A DNA stretch of 64,000 bases from Salvator merianae (taxonomy: Eukaryota > Chordata > Lepidosauria > Squamata > Teiidae): the NCBI GenBank assembly GCA_003586115.2, contig QVOM02000073.1, positions 28,967,298 to 29,031,297 on the forward strand, given 5' to 3'. Below are positions 9,504 through 19,006 of the stretch, piece by piece. Position numbers and translations under genes: made by a program. Position 1 is the first letter of the stretch, and each line of letters begins with the position of its first letter. Below the pieces are notes generated by a model. The model had not been told where the DNA came from and did not search any database. It saw only the letters and a list, made by a program, of their open reading frames with translations.

Positions 9504-12276
9504 AAACTAAAATGTTTCTATACCAATGCGCAAAGCATGGGAAACAAACAAGGAGAACTGGAAATCTTAGCACAGGAAAATAAATATGATGTCATAGGCA
9601 TAACTGAAACTTGGTGGGATAATACGCATGATTGGAACACAGAGCTAGAAGGATACAACTTATTTTTTTAAAAAAAACAGGCTTAATAAAAAGGGAGGAG
9701 GTGTTGCGTTGTATGTAAGGAAAATATATACCACCACAGAGATTAATCTTTCAGATAATGGAAGCCCTGTAGAAACCGTTTGGGTGAAAATACAAGGAGA
9801 GAGCAACACAAAGGATACTGTTGTAGGAGTTTATTATAGACCCCCTGGACCAACAAAATATATGGATGAACTATTTATACATCAGATGGCCAAGCTCTAG
9901 GTGAAACACGACCTAGTGATTATGGGAGATTTTAACTATCCGGACATTTGTTGGGAATCTCTCTCTGGCAAAAGTCATGGGTCCAATAAATTCTTATCCT
10001 CTCTGGCAGATAACTTCATTTTCCACAGGATGGAGGAAAAAACAAGGGGGTCTGCTATCTTGGACCTAATCCTTACCAACAGGGAGGAAATGGTTGAGGA
10101 CGTAAGGGTGACTGGGACCCTGGGTGGCAGTGACCATGCTACCATTGAGTTTGGGATAACAAAAGGAGAAAGATCTGAGAGGACTCAGACTTCTAGGTTA
10201 GATTTCAGAGGAGCAGATGTTGATGGACTCAGAAGGAGGGTAGGAAGGATCCATTGCCTGGATGTCTTAAAGGACAGAAATGTCCAGGAAGGATGGGAAA
10301 TTTTGAGAAAGGAGATTCTAGAGGCACAATCTTTAACAATTCCTAAAAGAAGAAAGAATGGCAAGCATCTAAAGAGACCAGGGTGAATGAACCCTGAACT
10401 TAATAACTTGCTAAAAAGAAAAAAAGAAATGTTTAAAAAATTGAAAGAGGGGGACATTTCAAAAGAAGAATATAATGCAATCTGCAGGAACTGCAGGATA
10501 AGTGTTAGAAAGGCTAAAGCTAAAAATGAATTGAGGATTGCAAGAGAAGCCAAAAACAATAAAAAAGGGTTTTGGGGGTATGTCAGAAGCAAAAGAAAAG
10601 TCAAAGAAGCTATAGGACCTTTACAAAATGAGAAGGATGATTTGGTCAAAAACGACATTCAGAAGGCAGAACTTCTGAACTCCTATTTTGCATCTGTTTT
10701 CTCTCAGAAAGGAAAGGAAACATCAGTTGGCCTTCACTGTGCTGTTGAGGGAATAAGAGAATCAAGGCTCTGTATGGACAAGGAGAAGGTGAGGGAACAC
10801 TTAGCAAACTTAAATGTATTCAAGTCTCCAGGCCCAGATGAATTACATCCTAGGGTGCTGAAGGAATTAGCTGATATAATTGCTGAACCACTCTCTGTGA
10901 TATTTGAGAACTCATGGAAAACAGGAGAAGTCCCAGAAGATTGGAAAAGGGCAAATGTTGTACCTATCTTTAAAAAAGGAAAGAAGGCTGACCCAGGCAA
11001 CTACAGGCCTGTGAGCCTGACTTCAATACCAGGCAAGATATTTGAACAAATCATTAAACAGCATATATGGGAGCACTTGGATGGGAATGCAGTAATTAAC
11101 CAAAGCCAACATGGATTTGTAACAAACAAGTCATGCCAGACTAATCTCATTTCCTTTTATGACAAAATTACTGAATGGATAGATCAAGAAAAGGCTGTGG
11201 ACATAGTATATCTTGACTTTAGCAAAGCATTTGACAAGGTGTCTCATACTATACTTATTGAAAAAATGATCAAATATGGGATTGACAGGACAACTGTTAG
11301 GTGGATTCATAACTGGCTTAGTGATCGTACTCAAAGAGTGGTCATAAATGGCTTCACATCCGATTGGAAGACTGTCTTGAGTGGGGTACCGCAAGGCTCT
11401 GTCTTGGGCCCATTGCTGTTCAACATTTTTATAAACAATCTGGATGAAGGAGTCGAGGGGACGCTGATCAAATTTGCAGATGACACAAAGCTAGGAGGGG
11501 TTGCTAACACTAGGGAGGAGAAGGAGAGAATTCAAAATGATTTGGACAAGCTTGAACAGTGGGCTGAAACTAACAGAATGACATTTAACAGGGAGAAATG
11601 CAAAGTTTTACATCTGGGTAAGAAAAATGACAATATCCAATACAGAATGGGGGGAATCTCGCTGAGCAGCAGCACATGTGAGAAGGATCTGGGTGTACTA
11701 GTAGATCATAGATTAAACATGAGTCAACCGTGTGATGCAGCTGCAAAAAAGGCAAATACCATCCTGGGCTGTATCAAGAGGAGCATAGAGTCTAGATCAC
11801 GAGAAGTAATTGTCCCACTTTACTCTTCCTTGGTCAGACCTCATCTGGAGCATTGTGTCCAGTTCTGGGCACCCCAGTTTAAAAAAGACATTGACAAACT
11901 GGAACAAGTTCAGAGGAGGGCGACCAAAATGGTGAGTGGTCTGCAAACCATGTCCTACGAGGAATGGTTAAAGGACCTAGGAATGTTTAGCCTGCAGAAG
12001 AGAAGACTGAGAGGAGACATGATAGCTGTTTTCAAGTATCTGAAGGGCTGTCACAGTGCAGAAGGATTGGCTCTATTCTCAGTTGCGCAAGAAGGAAGGA
12101 CTAGAAACAATGGGATGAAAATTCAAGGGAGTAGATACAGGCTAGGTATTAGGAAAAATTTTCTGACCGTAAGGGCAATCAGTCACTGGAACAGGTTGCC
12201 ACAGGAGGTGGTGGGCTCTCCTTCACTGGAGATCTTCAAGGAAAGGCTGGACAGATATCTGTCTGGGATGCTTTAG
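9504..12276 (+). pseudogene. CR1 ORF2 polyprotein (endonuclease and reverse transcriptase), broken
   Basis: ORF2 encodes an APE-type endonuclease followed by a reverse transcriptase for target-primed insertion. The endonuclease begins in frame 3 with YTNAQSMGNK and ITETWW (catalytic Asn and Glu). The frame then shifts to frame 1 at the T7/A8 homopolymer near 9663-9677. Frame 1 carries GDFNYPDI (about 9922) and GGSDHATIEF (about 10126) with the catalytic SDH. It is interrupted by TAG at 9898-9900 and TGA at 10384-10386. Beyond that, frame 1 stays open to the TAG at 12274. The lesions separate endonuclease from reverse transcriptase, so the element should not mobilise itself without readthrough. 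Confidence 0.9.
10387..12276 (+). CDS. CR1 reverse transcriptase half of ORF2, uninterrupted 629 codons
   Basis: This is the longest intact open frame in the window. It holds the complete reverse-transcriptase domain: SPGPDELHPRVLKE and DWKRANVVPIFKKG (fingers), NYRPVSLTS, VYLDFSKAFDKVSH with the first catalytic Asp, SGVPQGSVLGPLLF, and FADDTKLGG with the catalytic Asp pair near 11476. A C-terminal CR1-type region (WNRLPQEVV) closes it. The first ATG follows the in-frame TGA at 10384, so translation from it would be fortuitous. Key residues are present, but the endonuclease needed for insertion is cut off upstream. Confidence 0.85.
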   Translation: MNPELNNLLKRKKEMFKKLKEGDISKEEYNAICRNCRISVRKAKAKNELRIAREAKNNKKGFWGYVRSKRKVKEAIGPLQNEKDDLVKNDIQKAELLNSYFASVFSQKGKETSVGLHCAVEGIRESRLCMDKEKVREHLANLNVFKSPGPDELHPRVLKELADIIAEPLSVIFENSWKTGEVPEDWKRANVVPIFKKGKKADPGNYRPVSLTSIPGKIFEQIIKQHIWEHLDGNAVINQSQHGFVTNKSCQTNLISFYDKITEWIDQEKAVDIVYLDFSKAFDKVSHTILIEKMIKYGIDRTTVRWIHNWLSDRTQRVVINGFTSDWKTVLSGVPQGSVLGPLLFNIFINNLDEGVEGTLIKFADDTKLGGVANTREEKERIQNDLDKLEQWAETNRMTFNREKCKVLHLGKKNDNIQYRMGGISLSSSTCEKDLGVLVDHRLNMSQPCDAAAKKANTILGCIKRSIESRSREVIVPLYSSLVRPHLEHCVQFWAPQFKKDIDKLEQVQRRATKMVSGLQTMSYEEWLKDLGMFSLQKRRLRGDMIAVFKYLKGCHSAEGLALFSVAQEGRTRNNGMKIQGSRYRLGIRKNFLTVRAISHWNRLPQEVVGSPSLEIFKERLDRYLSGML

Positions 12277-12357
12277 TGAATCCTGCATTGAGCAGGGGGT
12301 TAGACTCGATGACCCTGGAGGTCCCTTCCAACTCTATGATTCTATGATTCCATGATT
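12277..12357 (+). repeat. CR1 3' end and octamer tail
   Basis: The short 3' untranslated region GGGGGTTAGACTCGATGACC..GGAGGTCCCTTCCAA is followed by imperfect repeats of ATTCTATG (about 12337-12357). This 3' signature is what identifies the clade as CR1. It is the part recognised by the CR1 reverse transcriptase. Confidence 0.92.
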
Positions 12358-14656
12358 TTAATCACTACTTCCGTCACCTCTGCAGCAGCTGCTGGTCTCT
12401 TGCTCTGGATCCCAGCCCTTCAGAGGGCCATAAGGATAAAACCAACATGTAAAACCTATGTAATATGAATCAAATTAATTTAATTTGAAACAATTGCAAG
12501 TCAAACTAAGGCTTTGTCCAGCAGCCCCTTTTAGAAAACACACCCTTGCTGAAGCCCAAAACAAACAAAAAAAAGCAATTCACACTCCCTCCTCACTATT
12601 TCACCTGGAAGTCTAGCAATGCCTCTCTCACAATAAATGTTCACCACAGTTTGGCTACCACCATTCCAATATTTCAGGCCCCTGATTGGTCACTGGCCAG
12701 CAGCATTTGTCCCCATGCTGTAATTGGCTAGATTGTCCTTTCTCAATGTGGCTGAAAGGAAGAGTCATGGTCAGTTCCATGAATACCCATCTGAGGAAGG
12801 GATAGCTTTTCCAAGGTTTTCCCCATGATAAAGTGCATGCAGGGGTAAACTGTCTGACATCCCTTACCCCATTTTTTCCAGAAGGTGTCCCTTTAAGCTA
12901 GACTGAGCACAGCCTAATTCAAGTTTTTGGACTTCCTAGCAATACATTTGCAAACTCTTATTCTTGTATTATCAAAGTCATTTGTCCTTGCTGAAGGGGG
13001 AAAATGTTTTTATAGCACAATTGTTTTTGTTTGTTCTCTGTCTTTACAATGTATGTCTCCTTAGATATCAGGGAGCTTATTTATGTATTGTAGTGATCTT
13101 CAGTGGTATTTATGTTTGAAATTATACTAGTGTGAAATTAGCTTTGAAATCCCTTTCATATTATCAAGCAGGTCTGCTTCTCTTTTTGCAACAAAATGCA
13201 AATAATAGTTTTGAAATCAATATGAAGTACTTAGTTACAGCATTTTTTTTTCTGGCATATATTTGCTATTCCAGCTTAAGTAGTTATACTGCATTATAAT
13301 CTATCTAATTATTTTATAGTACAAATTTGATGATGTTACCTGGGAATAACTAAACCAAAAACAGTGGAATGTATTTTGATTAAAATACCATTAAAACCAG
13401 GATGCGTGCATATAATCACATGCACTGAACAGCAAGAAACAGAAATATAAGTATATTTTGATTGAATTTCACTTCAGATTTTAACATAGGTCTTGCCTAT
13501 TGAGCAACCTATTTCTCCACTTTGTTCAGAAACTGGCTTATGGACATCAATAGAATTTATAGACAAGTTCCACATTCCATGCCTTGGTGTGCAGTGCAGG
13601 GACCATTCCCTGGCAATTATATTACTAATGGTGTGAGACACTGTGGAGTTTCTGATATCTGTTTGAAGGCTAGTAGCTCCATCCTATTCTATCATCACAG
13701 CAGGAGAACAAAGGTTCCCCTGCTTTTAAACTGCAGACCAGGGAAAATTGGCATGGTGGCAGCTGGAGCCAAATACAGGTTGGGAACACTTTAAAGAGGT
13801 CTCCCATTAGCAAGTTTTTGGACACATTTTTCACACCAGGGAGCAGACCAGGAACAGCATCACAGAGGAGACCACACACCAAGAAAGTCCTAGTCCTCCA
13901 TTTGGCATGCATGCAGAGCAGAGAGCCTGTGTCCAGAACTCAGCTCACTCAGTCCTGAGGGACCTTATGGAATCTGTCATATATGCTTGATCCGCGCGAC
14001 TCTTTTCTCTTTTGTAGTTTTAGACTAATGCATAAGTTGACTAAGGATCATGACAATTGCTGTTATGAGTTATACTGGGATGGGAGAAATAGCTCTTAGC
14101 AGCCACTAGCTCTAGAAGCAGGATCTTTTGGGGAAAAAAGGTTTTTAAAAATTACAAATTTTCCAAGTGAAACATAAAATCAATGACAAAAACCTTCTGC
14201 AGACACAAGATTCTTTGAAAAGAATACACTATATTAAAACACAGAAAGATTTTTCAAAAAGGACATGAAACCAATACAACCTCAATTTTGATAGGAATTA
14301 GCTGACAGATTAAAAAACCAGGAACTGCACAAGCAAAAGTGATGTAGCAGCAGGCTAACCCTGTAGAGGTCTCACTTCCAGAGACTCACTGCACATGTGC
14401 AGGGCAAAACAAAGAAGGAAAAGGTTTTAACAGTGGCTATTCATGTACTGGTTCAAATGAGGACAATTTTGACAGGTTTATGCTAATAGAAGCTGGTAGA
14501 AATCTGCCCTAAACTAACCTAGAAAAACCCTAGCTTAGACAGTATCAGCCAGCTCTTACCCTCAGAGGTGAAGGGGGCTTGAGTTTTGCTGGTTGTGCTG
14601 CAAATGAGACATTCCAAAGTCCAGTAAAGTTCCAAAGCAGACTTGCCAACCTCTTT
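12358..14656. other. Non-coding, nothing recognised
   Basis: AT-rich DNA without a credible gene. Small open frames near 12.5 and 13.5-13.9 kb have no recognisable domain, codon pattern or splice signals that I would trust. Confidence 0.5.
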
Positions 14657-14835
14657 GGCCCTTTCTGCACTTGACCTTTTTCCAGATTATATCTTGAAAT
14701 AGGGATCTGCCAGCAGCGTGCTACTATGAACTATGGCAGGCCCACCTGGGGCCTGCTATAATCAGCACTAGTGCGTGGATTGCAGGTCCCTATTCTGGGA
14801 TATAGTCCAGAATAAAGCCTAGTGCAGAAAGGGCC
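14657..14835. mobile_element. Fold-back MITE, about 180-bp family, copy 1
   Basis: Ends GGCCCTTTCTGCACTTG and its inverse. Nearly the whole element is an inverted repeat: the arm with TTATATCTTGAAATAGGG pairs with CCCTATTCTGGGATATAG. It is flanked by TTT on both sides (14654-14656 and 14836-14838). The 3-bp duplication and GGCCC ends suggest PIF/Harbinger origin. It has no coding content. Confidence 0.8.
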
Positions 14836-16064
14836 TTTGTCTCTGTATCATAGCCAAGGCACAGATTGGGATCAAAGCAAGTGAAGCTACTTTGGGCAGA
14901 AGCAGCACAACAGCAAGCAAACAGTAAGTGAAGTACAGCAGAGCTTTTTGTGGTAACACAGCAGCAGTTCCAGAATGACAGCGGCATGCATCATAGAGAA
15001 AGTGGGTAATGAAAATCATACTGGACTGTTCCCCATGTGCATTTGTATACATATCTGGATCGTGGCACTGTCCCTAATTCTAAGTCTCACCCAGGGGGAG
15101 AGATAGGCATGTGTAATAATGCAAGTTAATGAAAGAATTCCAGTGGGAATTCATGGGGGGGGGGGGCAGATGATATGGTGCTTATATCTCTGTTACCAAC
15201 TATGACACTGATTTCTGTCAGGTTGACCTGCCCAGCTGGAAGTGCATACCTCTGAACAGTGTTAATAGGTTAGATGGTTAATAGTTACCTTAGACAAAAG
15301 CCAGATAGTGGTTGGAACCAGTTCCCAACCAGATCTCAATGCTGCTGTCTTGCATTTGTAATGAGAGTCTTCTCAGATGTTTATCTAACAATGCTGTTGA
15401 CAATAGGTTGGTCTAGAATACCAAATAGCTTTTAGTGTTTTCTTAAAACTCTGCCAAGAACATGCTGACTGCTATCAAGCCATGTTGAAGGGTTCATCTC
15501 CTGAGTCAGCTTTTGCTCTTATGCAGATGTCTTTTCCAAGCCCTGGCTTTGGGCAGAAACAGAATATTTTGCAGCACCTTCTTGTTGCTTTTAAAATCAG
15601 GCCTTTCTTTCCAATATGGATTCTGGTGTGGTACAGGGACTCAGAATTCCTGGTCCATTTCCCTGCACTTGTAAGTTATATGCCAATCATATTTATGATG
15701 CCAACATCCAGTTCTGTAGTCTAGAGGTGTCTATAGCTTTGCAGAGCCCTGCCATAGGTGGCACAGCACTCTAAGGCTGTATCAAGACATCATTTATTTA
15801 TTCCACTATATTTGGATATTCTAGAATATGCAAATATAGCAGAATAAATAAGTGATGTCTGGATGCAGCCTAAGGCTCCAGGATCCTAAGCAGTATCTGC
15901 TACACTGTAACCTTCCAAATGTAACTGCCAACTGTGCTTCATTCAAAGCCTATGACTGGGAAAGGACAACAATAAACACAATATAACTATGTATTTAACC
16001 AGTGCATTTCATGATTAAATTAAAAGTGAACTTATGAATCAAATGCTAGTAAAATATGTAAATG

Positions 16065-16071
<7 letters not shown>
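14836..16071. other. Non-coding DNA around the TAA-flanked MITE
   Basis: Nothing recognised apart from the MITE at 15775-15870 and a run of about ten G near 15158. Short open frames are not supported by any domain. Confidence 0.45.
15775..15870. mobile_element. Fold-back MITE, TAA-flanked family, copy 1
   Basis: A 96-bp element beginning GGCTGTATCAAGACATCA and ending with its near inverse, flanked by TAA on both sides (15772-15774 and 15871-15873). The core TTCCACTATATTTGGATATTC folds back on GAATATGCAAATATAGCAGAA. TAA is the classic PIF/Harbinger target. Related copies lie at 34.62, 55.15 and 58.26 kb. Confidence 0.85.

Positions 16072-16109
<38 letters not shown>
16072..16109. repeat. (TG)n microsatellite
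   Basis: About nineteen TG units, followed by a degenerate TATATG/TATACA stretch to about 16148. Open frames of the CVCVCV type across it are artefacts. Confidence 0.95.
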
Positions 16110-16112
<3 letters not shown>

Positions 16113-17697
16113 AATATGTATATGTGTGTGTATATATACACATATATATTCCAATCCAATCTTTTGTGTTAGTGACTTATACGTTAGATCCAATGTTCTG
16201 TATTGGAGTTATGGTGAGGACAGAGCACTGTGCTGGTCAGTGCACTGCTCTCCCACCGGATGTAATTGCTTCCTGCCCGTGCTTAGATCAGGTGTCTAAA
16301 TACCTGGGGCTAGGCAATTAAAAATTTATATTCCAATCTTTAGCACTCATAGAGCAATTATAAAATATTCCTAGTTAATATTATGTTACCTCAAGCCTGC
16401 TATAGTTGTGGGCAACCAGAATCATTTCTTCCTGGCAGTAAGCCATGTTCTATTTAGCTATGTCTGTGCTTAAAAGCAATCGTTCTGTTTATTTTGAATG
16501 GCCATAGGTTCAATGAACAAAGCTCCTTAAATTTGGCTAGTATTTCTAATGCTCAGTTTTCATCTGCCCATAAATGTTTTTAAGTTTACTATATTTTCTT
16601 CAATTTGAAATTTGTCTTAGCACCACATACTGGTTATTTCAAACTGTGATCTACAACCCCAGGGTTCCTCACACTCCATCCATAAATCTCTAAATGGATA
16701 CAGCTCCACATATCTGAAGCAGTGTTTTCTTTATACAACCATGCCTGGATTTTAAGATTTCTATTCCCATCAGAGGTATGACCTATGGAGGCACCTACCT
16801 CCATGGACCAGTTCAGCAGGGTAACACATTTCAGCAGGCACAAAATTGTGCCACCAAAATGGGTCCCTCAGGTGTCAGGCTCTGAAACTCATAGACAGTC
16901 TTTTTCTGGGCCAGTGGGACCACTCCAGCATAGGACTGCTTAAGTCAGAGCAGTTCTAACTATACTCCCCACCCCCTGCACAAGTGCAGAAATGGCCCTA
17001 GACTCTCAGAGAAAAGTACAAATGCTGAGATGTCAAAAATGGGCCTTTAGCATATATGTGTTCTGTCACTGATCTATGGTTCTTTCTATTATAAAATAGC
17101 ATACAGAATGTTTAAAGCACTCTTGCTCTTCCTGCATCCTCCTTTTGGAGGCTATTAAGAAAAATAATTAGAGGTCACCATAAAGTAGGTGTGCTATACT
17201 GAGGCACAGTAGAAGCCAAACATCAAAGTCCCGTTATTCTCCATTGAATTTAAATAAAATACATACATGCATGCATGCATGCATACAGCATTAGAAGCCT
17301 ATTGGGGAACTGTTGAAGTCTGGGTATTTGGGATTTTATTAAGCAGAATGAATTATTTTTGTTGACCAGAGAAAGAGGTTATCTGTCTGTTTACACTAAG
17401 TTCATCATATCTAGAGGTCCCCTTGCCTGGCAAGATCCATGGGTTACTATTGCACATCTCTTTGATTCTTCAAGCTGCTGACTGGGTTAGTTTCCTGCTA
17501 CAGAATTCAAAGTTTCCAGCCTATTTCTTGAATTTATGCCTAACCCTAGAATGCTGGACAAGGCAGAGTTGGACCATGTGTTGGGACCCTGGAGCAATAG
17601 GTGAATGGCAGTAATTGGAAGCTACAGTTTTGGAAGATCAAAGCAAGGCTTCCCACTGCCATCTCATCCTTCTCTTGTTGCCCTTTGGACATGATAC
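16110..17697. other. Non-coding, with a (CATG)n run
   Basis: No gene recognised. A (CATG)n run lies at 17266-17284. Sequence near 16917-16998 ends in AAGTGCAGAAATGGCCC, the right-hand end type of the Harbinger-like elements, but no partner end could be fixed. Confidence 0.45.
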
Positions 17698-17832
17698 ATG
17701 ATTTCAGTTCAAATCCCCACTTAGCCATAAAAGCTGACAGGGTGACCTGGGGCCAGTCCCTGCTGCCTGGCCTTATTCCCAGGATTGTTGCAGTGACTAA
17801 GTAGTGAGCAGGAGAACAGGGATTTCTGTCTT
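17698..17832 (+). mobile_element. tRNA-derived SINE fragment (squamate type)
   Basis: The stretch contains a box-B-like GTTCAAATC followed by CCCACTTAGCCATAAAAGC, GGGTGACC and GGGCCAGTC. This is the order found in the tRNA-derived SINEs widespread in squamates. The 5' tRNA head with box A is not clear and the 3' tail is missing, so it is an old truncated copy. It is one of the main reasons for calling the source a squamate. Confidence 0.6.
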
Positions 17833-18518
17833 GAGATCTTTGGGAAAAGATTAAAGATCTATGCAAACAACTGTTTAATGTCTCTGTGTGTATGTGCTCC
17901 CATATGTTTGTTTACCAATAACTTCTGAAATCCTGGTTTTGGACTCCATGTAAATGAAATCATATCAAAACCAACAAGTAGTGTATGGCAATAGATCTAT
18001 TTTTCTTTATATGAGGCCATGTTCCTGAAAGAGTTCCTTATTGTGTGAATATATATGCTGTGAATATATATGTTATGCCCACTGAGAATTCCTTTTGAAG
18101 TAGAATGCTAACAGAAAGTGCCTGAAGTTAGGAATATGTATAGGCCTTTGAATGTGCACAGCACTAATTAATTGTGTGCATCACACAAATCATCACACTG
18201 CTTTTCAAGTCAGAGATATTAGTCTTTCTAGACTAATTCAATTGCTGGGTGTTCAAAAAGTGGAGAATTAACAGGATTAATGTTTCAGATAGTTTAACCA
18301 GGTTTAACACTTTATGTTTTGTATGGACAGTATATTTAAAAGAAATTAAAGAAAAAGAAAAAAAACCCTGAGTGAACTCAGCTGTTGCTTGCTTCCAGAA
18401 AAGGGAATATAGGTCACAACTTGGTGGTAAACTATATGTTTCCTTTTACTCCTATGTAGTCTAATTTTTTTTCTGGACTATTAGACTATAGTTCTGTTGT
18501 TAGAGCTGATGAGAGTTA
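17833..18518. other. Non-coding, nothing recognised
   Basis: AT-rich spacer with no feature that I can name, ending at the TTA target of the Harbinger-like element that follows. Confidence 0.5.
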
Positions 18519-18578
18519 GGGCCTGTTTGAACTTAGTGAGTGGAACATTCCAGGCCACTCACTGGAACGGAGCATTTG

Positions 18579-18910
18579 TGTAGGGTTGATCTGGCCAGAG
18601 ATGGGCAAACCTGTTTCAGGAGCTGGATTGATTCTCCATGGCCTGGGTAAATAAGACCTTGAAGAATGAAAATCTTCCCAGGCTCCAGAGCCTGGGAAAG
18701 GTACGGGGGCATATAGCCAGCTGTCAGGAAGAGGCAATGCTGTTATGATAAACATGTACTTATCAGTATTTGAAGCAGCTGTTGTTATGGCTAGTGGCTA
18801 TGCAAAACAGGTAGCTGCTAGAGCTATATATACTGAGGGTGTACTGAATAAAGCAAGCAATTCTTGAGCAATTCTTCATCACACATTGACTCTGGTCAGT
18901 CATTGCTTCA
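18579..18910 (+). repeat. 5' LTR of the provirus (332 bp)
   Basis: It begins TGTAGGG and ends CTTCA, with the usual TG and CA termini. It contains a TATA box (TATATATA, 18825-18832) and a polyadenylation signal (AATAAA, 18847-18852) only about 15 bases later, so R is short and U3 makes up most of the LTR. A 24-bp palindrome with a 2-nt centre (18675-18698, TTCCCAGGCTC arm) is present here, but its right arm is missing from the 3' LTR. Confidence 0.95.
18825..18852 (+). promoter_or_regulatory. LTR core promoter and polyadenylation signal
   Basis: TATATATA at 18825 would place the retroviral transcription start near 18855. AATAAA at 18847 is the polyadenylation signal used in the 3' copy. The same arrangement recurs in the 3' LTR at 24628-24635 and 24650-24655. 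Assignment rests on motifs and position only. Confidence 0.7.
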
Positions 18911-18912
18911 TC

Positions 18913-18930
18913 TGGCGCCCGAGCAGGGAC
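18913..18930 (+). other. Primer binding site, tRNA-Lys type
   Basis: TGGCGCCCGAGCAGGGAC starts two bases after the LTR. It is complementary to the 3' end of the tRNA-Lys isoacceptor used by many lentiviruses and betaretroviruses, with one mismatch at position 11. This is where minus-strand DNA synthesis would begin. Confidence 0.92.
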
Positions 18931-18998
18931 CTGTGCGGGGACCTCACCCTACTCACTCGCTCGGCAGGAGCTTGGTGCACCTCATTCTTCAGAATTCT

Positions 18999-19006
18999 TG
19001 TGAGTA
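18999..19006 (+). promoter_or_regulatory. Candidate retroviral splice donor next to the gag start
   Basis: CTTGTGAGTATG has a good 5' splice-site core, GTGAGT, at 19000-19005, directly abutting the gag ATG at 19006. A donor in the leader is needed for spliced env RNA. The leader between primer site and gag is only 75 bases. Confidence 0.5.

Larger units (their letters stand above)
7791..12357 (+). mobile_element. Relatively young CR1 LINE, nearly full length
   Basis: A CR1-clade non-LTR retrotransposon on the plus strand. In order it has the repeated 5' region, the gap, the C-terminal esterase part of ORF1 (8884-9351), an inter-ORF spacer of roughly 150 bp, and ORF2 with endonuclease and reverse transcriptase. 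It ends with a GGTTAGACTCGATGACCC-type conserved stretch and the ATTCTATG octamer-type tail. No target duplication is visible, as is usual for CR1. Compared with the copy at 1.5-4.35 kb it carries few lesions: one frameshift and two stops in ORF2. It is therefore younger, though not mobile as read. Confidence 0.9.

Noticed and set aside
14652..14840. 5-bp target duplications (CTTTG, CAATG, CAGTG) for the 180-bp MITE family
   Set aside because: The outer C and G are better read as the element's own terminal GG/CC. With GGCCC ends the duplications are 3 bp, which also fits the TTA, TAA, ATT and CAT flanks of the related elements.
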